From contig CM068825.1 in assembly GCA_028554795.2 (NCBI GenBank), forward strand, positions 96,403,451-96,467,450: a stretch of 64,000 nt of DNA, in the 5' to 3' direction. How positions within the stretch are numbered: the first letter of the stretch is position 1; the number at the start of each line of letters is the position of its first letter. Below, piece by piece: positions 56,510 through 64,000 of the stretch. The notes beneath the pieces were generated by a model that saw only the letters and a list, made by a program, of their open reading frames with translations, ran no database searches and was not told where the DNA came from. This stretch comes from Sinohyriopsis cumingii (lineage: Eukaryota > Mollusca > Bivalvia > Unionida > Unionidae). The position numbers were made by a program, and so were the translations under genes.

Positions 56510-59400
56510 GCTTTCTCTTTTTTCTTTTTTATTTATTATTTGGGAAGGACAGGAAGGATGTTTACATTTTTATTTAGTACATACATGTATGTCTCATTTT
56601 AAACAGTTTTAAAGTGCTGTTGGGATCACGTTTTGCAAAGGAAGTTAATAGTAATAAAAAATGTAGTCATTGAATTTTTTTGGTCACTATGTTTCTTGTT
56701 GGTATCTATATAGTATAGTTAGGTTTTTTATCAGTTTATTTCTCTGTTGAAAAATTGTGCTGTTTTCAGCTCTACTAGTCAGGGTTCAGAAAAGCATATG
56801 TAATGAGCCTGCATCCAGTGTATGTCATCCATCCATTATCTGTTAGCATTTGTTTTCTCTACTCTTTAGCTGGAGTGAAGTCACCAAACTTGCACAGTTT
56901 CATACTGAGCTCTCATTTGCCATTATTGAAAATGGTGCCCCATTTATACCCATTAAGGCTGCCATGTGATCTTCAAAGTTTTAATGGCTAATATTTCTGA
57001 ATAGAATGTCATATTCACGTGGGGTTTTCACAAAAAGTTGCTCCTTCAAATACATTCCCCAATCACATTACGTTAGGAATATTAGACTTCTACCTTGCAA
57101 ATCCAGCCCTACTAGAAGATGAACATTGTCATACTCTATTTCAAATAGACAAAGGGCAATAACTCTTGCACCATAACTCCCCTTGACATCGCCAGGTGTT
57201 GCTAGGCACACATCGTGCAGTTCATCCTCCAACAACAGCCACCACTGAGTAAATCTATCTGGTGTTTTTCCATTTCTGAATCATTCCCCACCCCCATTAC
57301 AAAGCATCGGTTGATCTTGGAGAGGAGGACAAGACGCCATATTTCCTGCTCCATCCCAAGTAAGCAAAGATTAAAGAGATTAATGACTGGCATTCAGGTC
57401 AGATTGGTGACCTGGGCAATTCAGAGGCATTCTTGGAAAGCCAGGTTCCATCGACTTTCTCCTCTCACTGGTATCAAACACACTCCAGCACCATAAGTAA
57501 AGACCTTCCAACTCTTGACAAGAAGTTCAGGTCTGTTGTACTACTTATTGGATAAGAACATGTTCCATGCCATGTGTAAACTGGCTTGGAACATGGTCTA
57601 AATAGGTATTCCCTTGCAGCTTTCAAAATACTTATAATTACAAGCCTTGACAACAAGAAAGTTCTGTTATTTTGAGCAGCTTAAAGAGTGTCAGTTTTAG
57701 TTAGAGTAAAATTTATATGTTAGGTGCAGAAAATTTGCAAGTTATATTGGGTAATTTTCACCAAAGCACTATGGGTAAAACTGTTATAGTGTTATACTTT
57801 TACTTGCTCACCTCCAATGTCAGTGGAAATGTTTGCAAAAAGAGTGCCTACCCATAAGGGACACTCACCAGTTATTATGTACTTTTGAGAGAGTGATGTA
57901 TGTAAGGTGAATTTTTTGCATTTAAAACATGCACAATGGAGAGAAAGTTGGCATACCTGTATGCTACTTTAATGCAATGTGGCTGACATTTCTTTGGATA
58001 TTGTACTTTTGGAAATTGTACATGATATAAGCACACTGCTAACTAAAATAACTGTTCCTTGTGCTTAAAAAATCAGCCTGAAATAGTCTAAAGTACACTA
58101 TCTATAGCAGCTATTAAAATGGGGAAAATTAATTTTGCCAGACTATACAATACCAGCTTCTGAAAGTGCAGTGAATGAATTACCAGATATATAAAATGTA
58201 AAAAAAATGTTATCAGCTCTTTTGTGTACAATTTACCTCTGAAGTTCGGGAAGTGAAAATGACCAAGTTGAGCTAGCACTTTTTTGAAAGGAACACATCT
58301 GAGTAAGGCCAAGCTGTATACTCTATAACCCATATTACACCCATCAATCATACACCAAAATAAAGGGAATTAAAGGTTTTTTGAACTATACCTAAGATAT
58401 ACAAGGTCTTTTTTAAATAGCCAGTATAACCAGTGAGGAAAGCCGGGGAAATTCTTTTTCTTTAAAATTCTAACCCTATACAAAATATGAAACTTTAGAG
58501 CGCTACCTAATGCTTTGAAGAAAATTAACAACTGGGCATGCAAAAGTGGTTGATTGTACAGGAATTTCTGAATCTACCATTGTCTGCTATAAATTCTGCT
58601 TCTAACTGAAATTCATTCATTTATTTTTTCAATGTAATTGATCTCTCATGTTGTAAAAGTCTGCAGTTAACATTTTTTATTTGAAGTATTTTGTTCAGAA
58701 AATTGGAAGGGTATACCCATGCTTTCGAGCTGTCCTACTTTCCCAGCTTTTTCCAAAATGGCCCTACTGTCCCTCCTTTTCTTCTATATTATGCTGAAAA
58801 TTCATTACATGCAGCATGAATGGCCAAAGCAAAGGACATTTAGATACGGTTTTTATGATGTGAAGCTGGGTGTTTGAGAGAGAGACAACCTGGAATAACA
58901 AGACAGATGGTATGCGAGATCATGTTTTGTCTTATAAAATATTGCTATTGACCCCAAATATTTTCCTAGTTTTTTTTAAAAAGTAGCTCTACTTTATCCA
59001 TACTTTCTCACAAACTGAAGACTGTATATCTATTAGACATATTGAATTGGATTGTAGTGGAAGTTGATTCTAGTTCTTGGGTGTTGATTAACCTTTAATA
59101 AGTGTTTCAAGATAAAAAAAAATATTTTGATAACATTTTGCATACCATATACAGTAACAACTGTTTATCTTTACATCGTTGGGCCCAAGGTAATATTATC
59201 GACATGAGTGGTTGTTTATATAAGTGGGGGGCTGATAAAAATCAGAGTGAAATTAGTTTGCAAGAGATGACCTTTCATCAGTAGAGCTTACATGGAGAGT
59301 AAATATACCATGCAAATTTTGATAAAACAAAGACATAACTAGTCTGATATACACTTGTATATATTGACAACTTACCTTTGTGTAATACAATCCATAATTT
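56510..59400. other. 3' flank, no gene recognised
   Basis: AT-rich with one more balanced block (57,060-57,560) that has open frames on both strands but no conserved domain and no convincing splice pattern. Contains 'gggcaataactc' near 57,157, a bivalve-repeat phrase. Confidence 0.4.
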
Positions 59401-59436
59401 GTGAAGTACAGTGCGACCCTGCCATAATGCACCCCC

Positions 59437-59790
59437 GATGATGCGAATTTGGATATAATGCAGTCATGGTGTGACTCCCTAAATTTTGTATATTCATTCG
59501 CACATGAAAAAATATTTTTTGTTCAAACTATGTGAAATAGTGTATAATGAATTTATTATCATTTTGGTGAAAAGATTGTATATGAATTCGAACATAATAT
59601 GATCATGTTGTGGTTCCTGAAATTTTAAATACATGTATGTGTATTTTTCTCGTACTGGAAATTTTTTTTTTTTTTTAAAGTGTAAGAAATAGTGTGTAAA
59701 ACGTTTATTATCATTTTGGGAAAGAGGTCACATATGAATTTGAATATAATACGATCGTGGCATAGCTTCTGAAATTTAACAATTTCACCA
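59437..59790. repeat. Roughly 140-150-bp tandem duplication, about 2.3 copies
   Basis: Units start with gaattt/cg-a-ataat at 59,445, 59,584 and 59,736, each followed by tcatg-tgtgact/ttgtggttcctgaaatttt, gaaatagtgt and ttattatcattttgg. Confidence 0.7.
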
Positions 59791-59799
59791 GGTTCGTGA

Positions 59800-62700
59800 A
59801 GTGTTATACCAAACTAAACATTGGAAATGTTATTACTGATCCATGAGTAAAGCCAGTAAGTCATTTTTGTGATTGTCTTCAATTAATTCTGTATACAGTT
59901 GTTGCTCAAACAATAGCCAACATGTGTTTCTTCTTTAACTGCATACACAACCAAGCAGCAGACAATACGGTGGTTGATAAAAGATTTTCACAATTTAATA
60001 AACATATTAAAAAAAAGCCACCAACATGTTTGCTGGGCTTGGTGATGTTATTAGATGCAATCAGTTGACCAGTAAATAATTTCCACTTTATTAGCTGGAA
60101 ATTGAAAGGGTATGAAATTGTACATGCGTTCAGCTTAAATGTTTTTATAAAAGTGACTCATGTCCATTGTGGGTCTATTGCATTTAGTTCTCAGGTTTTA
60201 AATGTGTATGGTGTTTGCTTATGAACTCGTTATTAATTCGCTTCTTTTTAATAAAAATATTTTACCATTATGGAAAAGCAAGTTCACAAATGCAAGTCCT
60301 CTGCATTTTGCGCAATGATTAGTATAGTAGTTTTCACATATTTCTTTCAGTATTCCCAAAATCAGAAGTAAAAGTTTCATGCATGCTGAAAGCATATGTT
60401 GTTTGTTAATTATTCTTGCTGTAGTCGTTCAAACGAATAGGCATACAAGTGTTAATTATTGGAAATTTACAATGGATAAATGTATATGGAAATGCATATG
60501 AGAAAATCTTAGCAGTATGAAATTTGTACAGACACCATTCATAAACACTAGAACAAAATGAATCATACACGTGGTTCATCTTGCTTAACCAAATTTTGTT
60601 GTTAATTTTTCCCTATGAATTCAGACACATAATGATCTGTGACAAAATTATTGAATAGTTTAACTGTGTATGCAATTTTTGCAATTGAATTACTTATATT
60701 ATGGATTAATTGCAAGCCCTGACAGTATGATATCAGACGGCAAGTAAACGGTGTTAATACTCTGTTCATGCTATATATAAGACGTTAAATTCAGACACAA
60801 TGATGTGGGACAAAATTATTGAATATTGTAAATATGTGTGCAATTTTCAATGGAATTACAAGCACTATGGATGAACTGCATGCCATGATGGCACGATAGT
60901 AAAAGGTAGTTGATACCCTATTTCTCTGATACATTAGATATGAATACACGTATATGTGCCAATTGTTCTCTGGAAGAAAAAAAAGGTAAAATACTGTAAA
61001 ACCCCACATTAACACTTTTTGGACCCCAATTATAGCAGGGTTCCACTGTACTGTACATGTATATGACAAATCCATGAATTTAAGTATATGTCATATGTTA
61101 AAAAATTCACATATCTATCACATCCCTAAAGAAAACACATAACTACAAACATATGCAGTACATATTTAACAAAAATGGTAGTCCTTGTTTGGTCTATATC
61201 CCATTGTCAACAAACATGAATAGCTAAACAATTCACTATGATATTCATTGTTGTCTGTAGTATTTAGCTGGATAGTAGCTGTTTGCATGCTACATGTACT
61301 TAAATTTGGGTTTGTTTGGTCAATGACCACTGGAGATAAAAACTGGTGAATGCAGTATTGATTTCCTTAAATGTAAATAAGCATACACAATAAAAATTTA
61401 TATAATTTATTTGGCTTATGATAAGTGCAGAAGTACACAGTACTTACAGAATGCATCTGTCTTGGCTCTGTTTTAAGTGTGGTGTGGTCTTTGATGTTAA
61501 CAAAATATAATAGAGAAACCTAGAGGAAAACAAGGGATTGAACCCATTAGGGTGAAAAGGGAGCACTCAGCAGTTAAAAAGAATAAAAGGACAAAGAAAT
61601 TGCCTTATTATTGATTCTTTTAAATTCTTGTCAGCCAGCAGAGCACTCAGCATATTTTGGTTTGACTTTGTACATTTTTGAAATTGTTTTTATGAATTAT
61701 ACATAATATTTTTGTGTTCATCAATCATATGTCTATTTACATGACAATTTGATAATCTATGTCTTGACACTTTTTAATGTATGTTTTTTTGGGGGTTTTT
61801 TACATGTGTTTGTAACCCCTCTGCAACCAAGCAGTGGAATATTTATTTGTTTCTATTCAGTATGATCATCTTGAGCTAGCTTGTCCAACTGTCCAGCCTG
61901 GCTAGATTGTCCAACTGCCCATCGTGAGTTAGATTGTTAGTACTATTATGCAGAATCTGCTTGACCTGTTTGTATGCCTAAGCAGATGACCAAAATTAGA
62001 TTTTCATGCCATTTAAGTAATTTTTATGGGTGAGGGCAGTTTCATTTGGTCCTGTCCAGCTGTCTGGAGAAGCTTATTAGCAATATTGTCACTAAACCAC
62101 TCAAAGTAAACAGATACAATTTGACAAACATATTTGTCTGTATAGATGACCTGTTACAATTTTCAAGAACTTTTGGGACATTACTTTTTTATATTAAAAT
62201 CTAGGTAGCACAAGTAAGCAAAAACCACTTGTAGAAAAATAAAATTCATTGGCTGTGTTGTACTCGTATACAGATGGCTCAATTATATCTTTTATGTTAT
62301 TGTAGGAATTTTGTACAAAATCTGATTTACATTCTATGTTTTACTAACGCAGATCTAGTTCTCTTTTTGTCTTTAATAACATATTGATTCTATGTTGACA
62401 AGACTCTTTATATTAATTCTCTTCGTTTGAAAATGTGCCACTATTAAATATTCTGTCCTAAAAAGATCATGTGCAGTTGTCAATTGCAGAATCTCCATCT
62501 CAGTGTTTTCAGCAGTTTTGAAACAAGAAATTGCATCAGTGTAAAGATCAGAGTTTTGAATTCCTTTTATTTTGAATTTTCTTTTAAATACTGTGTAAGA
62601 AAAATAAAGAGGTACTGGTTATGAATAATTACTTACCCTTTTCAGTATTGATGGGGGATTTTTGTAAATAGATGATGAAATTAATATATTTAGATAAATT

Positions 62701-63340
62701 AATGTGCACTTGCATATGTAGTTTTAAGAAGTGTTGCATATTTTGTATTAAGTATTGAAATGCTTTTAGATTTTTGTGATTATTTACAGATTATTTAAAT
62801 TTTTATTTATATTGTTGTTTGTTTGATAGTAAGTGACATCCCAGTGAAATTCATTCCTTATGTTGATCTCACAGTACACTTTTAATACTGTGCGTGTCAT
62901 GTGGTAAAGGAGTTGACTGTAAAGGTCAAAGGCTGTGTGTACATGTAAAACCTAACCAGAATGTGACAGGCAGATGTTCAGATGGACATGGGTAACATTA
63001 AACCACTGATGTGGGAATTAAAAGTGCAAGTACCCTTACATTACCAACATTTACTGACCACAAAAGTACACCTAGTCTGTGTATACACATCCTTTAACCT
63101 TAAGACATAGAGTTGTAACACATGTTCCTTGAAGACATTTGTAATATGTATACATATTATGTTTCTGAGATTGCATTTGGTTTGCACAATATCATTTATT
63201 GTATGAAGTTTAAGTTCTTGCATTCAGATTAAACTTGTATCATCACAACATATTAGAGTAGGAGTTTTTGTGATTACTGTTACATGCCTAGAAATTTCTG
63301 ATAAACTTTGAGACAGATACTAGGCAGTTTTTTGCAAGAA
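59800..63340. other. 3' intergenic stretch, no gene recognised
   Basis: AT-rich. It includes a possible tiny palindromic element at 60,992-61,054 (tactgtaaaacccc ... ggttccactgtactgta) and an AATAAA at about 62,602. No coding exon supported. Confidence 0.4.
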
Positions 63341-63348
63341 CCATTGTT

Positions 63349-63640
63349 AGCTCACTTCAAAATCAAGTGAGCTTTGGTATGGCCTCTGACTCCATGTTCT
63401 CTCAACATTTGCTTGTTACCACCTAAGAGGCCATGTAACTGGTCTGATTTTGATCAGGCTTGGCATATAGATTTCTTTTAAGATAGTGGAAGATATTTAA
63501 AAATGAGTGAAACTCATGCTTATTAATGTTGTTATCTAGCATCAGATTGGCTGATATTGTTAACACTGTATAGACATTGTTTTTTGTCCAGTTTTAATCA
63601 GACATATTATGTGTAATTTTTTTATTATGATCTCAGATGG
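63349..63640. repeat. Dispersed bivalve-type repeat starting with a hairpin
   Basis: AGCTCACTT (63,349-63,357) and AAGTGAGCT (63,365-63,373) form a 9-bp perfect stem with a CAAAATC loop. It is followed by text resembling the common bivalve repeat 'gtgagctttggt...ggccatgtaact...ttgatcaggcttggcatatag'. The right boundary is not defined. Confidence 0.5.
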
Positions 63641-64000
63641 TTCAGGGCAACGATGAAAACCATGAAAATTGTTCCCCCATGAAAATTGATGATACTAGTC
63701 TACTTTTATATTGTCAACATGTTGGATGAGTTTGATTATGAACAAAATCTTGGCGTATTTATGAAATAATCTGCCATCTGATGGGCTGAATTTATTTATG
63801 ATGCTAATTTTAACCAAGCAAAAATACTTGACTGGTAAAGAACCAAAATGTGTACATTTTTAGATCTCACATCAACAATGTTGTGTACAACATCATACAA
63901 TATATGTAATGCATGATGATCAATGTCATATGAACCAAGATCAAGAAATACATTGTTGCAAATGTTTTGTTTTATTCTCTCCACCCAATTCTTTTTAAAA

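Noticed and set aside
57202-57496. Open frames on both strands near 57.2-57.5 kb
   Set aside because: Higher GC lengthens chance frames; no conserved motif and no acceptor/donor framing.
62598-62610. AATAAA as the transporter polyadenylation signal
   Set aside because: Nearly 9 kb after the stop codon, and such hexamers are frequent in AT-rich DNA; nothing links it to the gene.

Overview
The window is eukaryotic nuclear DNA from an invertebrate animal, most likely a bivalve or other mollusc. Coding exons are small and separated by kilobase-scale AT-rich introns. tRNA-derived SINEs, MITE-like palindromes and short 'ggGACATAACTC'-type repeats familiar from bivalve genomes are scattered throughout. 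The species cannot be named from the sequence, and the taxonomic call is inference. No bacterial operons, rRNA genes or free-standing tRNA genes were found; tRNA-like stretches are SINE heads.

Two host genes can be supported. (1) On the minus strand, the 5' half of a stathmin-family gene runs off the left edge: a probable noncoding first exon near 15.63-15.70 kb, a coding exon (14,497-14,713) beginning with an MGC lipidation signal, an 11.3-kb intron, and an 86-nt exon (3,109-3,194) carrying the conserved start of a stathmin domain. The splice phases agree. (2) On the plus strand, a complete four-coding-exon SLC16/monocarboxylate-transporter-like gene spans 40,230-53,688; the spliced exons total 1,515 nt, encoding 504 residues in one frame.

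Between them lies a graveyard of mobile elements. At about 19.1-20.37 kb is a remnant of a Ty3/Gypsy LTR retrotransposon. From about 20,485 to 33,272 lies an old, heavily broken Polinton/Maverick (adintovirus-like) element with roughly 300-bp terminal inverted repeats and a likely 6-bp target duplication. Recognisable parts are protein-primed DNA polymerase B, an HNH nuclease (still open), an rve integrase with chromodomain-like tail, a phospholipase-A2-like protein, an adenovirus-type cysteine protease, a small hydrophobic/basic pX-like protein, a double-jelly-roll major capsid protein and, on the other strand, a fibre-like protein. A single LTR of what looks like the same Gypsy family (38,877-39,810) sits just upstream of the transporter's first coding exon.

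The transporter introns and flanks hold SINEs of three families (several with clear target-site duplications, one nested in another), a 1.7-kb minisatellite of a 47-bp unit at 47,643-49,375, and a long array of diverged roughly 150-bp units in the 3' flank (53.9-56.0 kb). From 56.5 kb to the end I see no gene, only dispersed repeats and AT-rich DNA.
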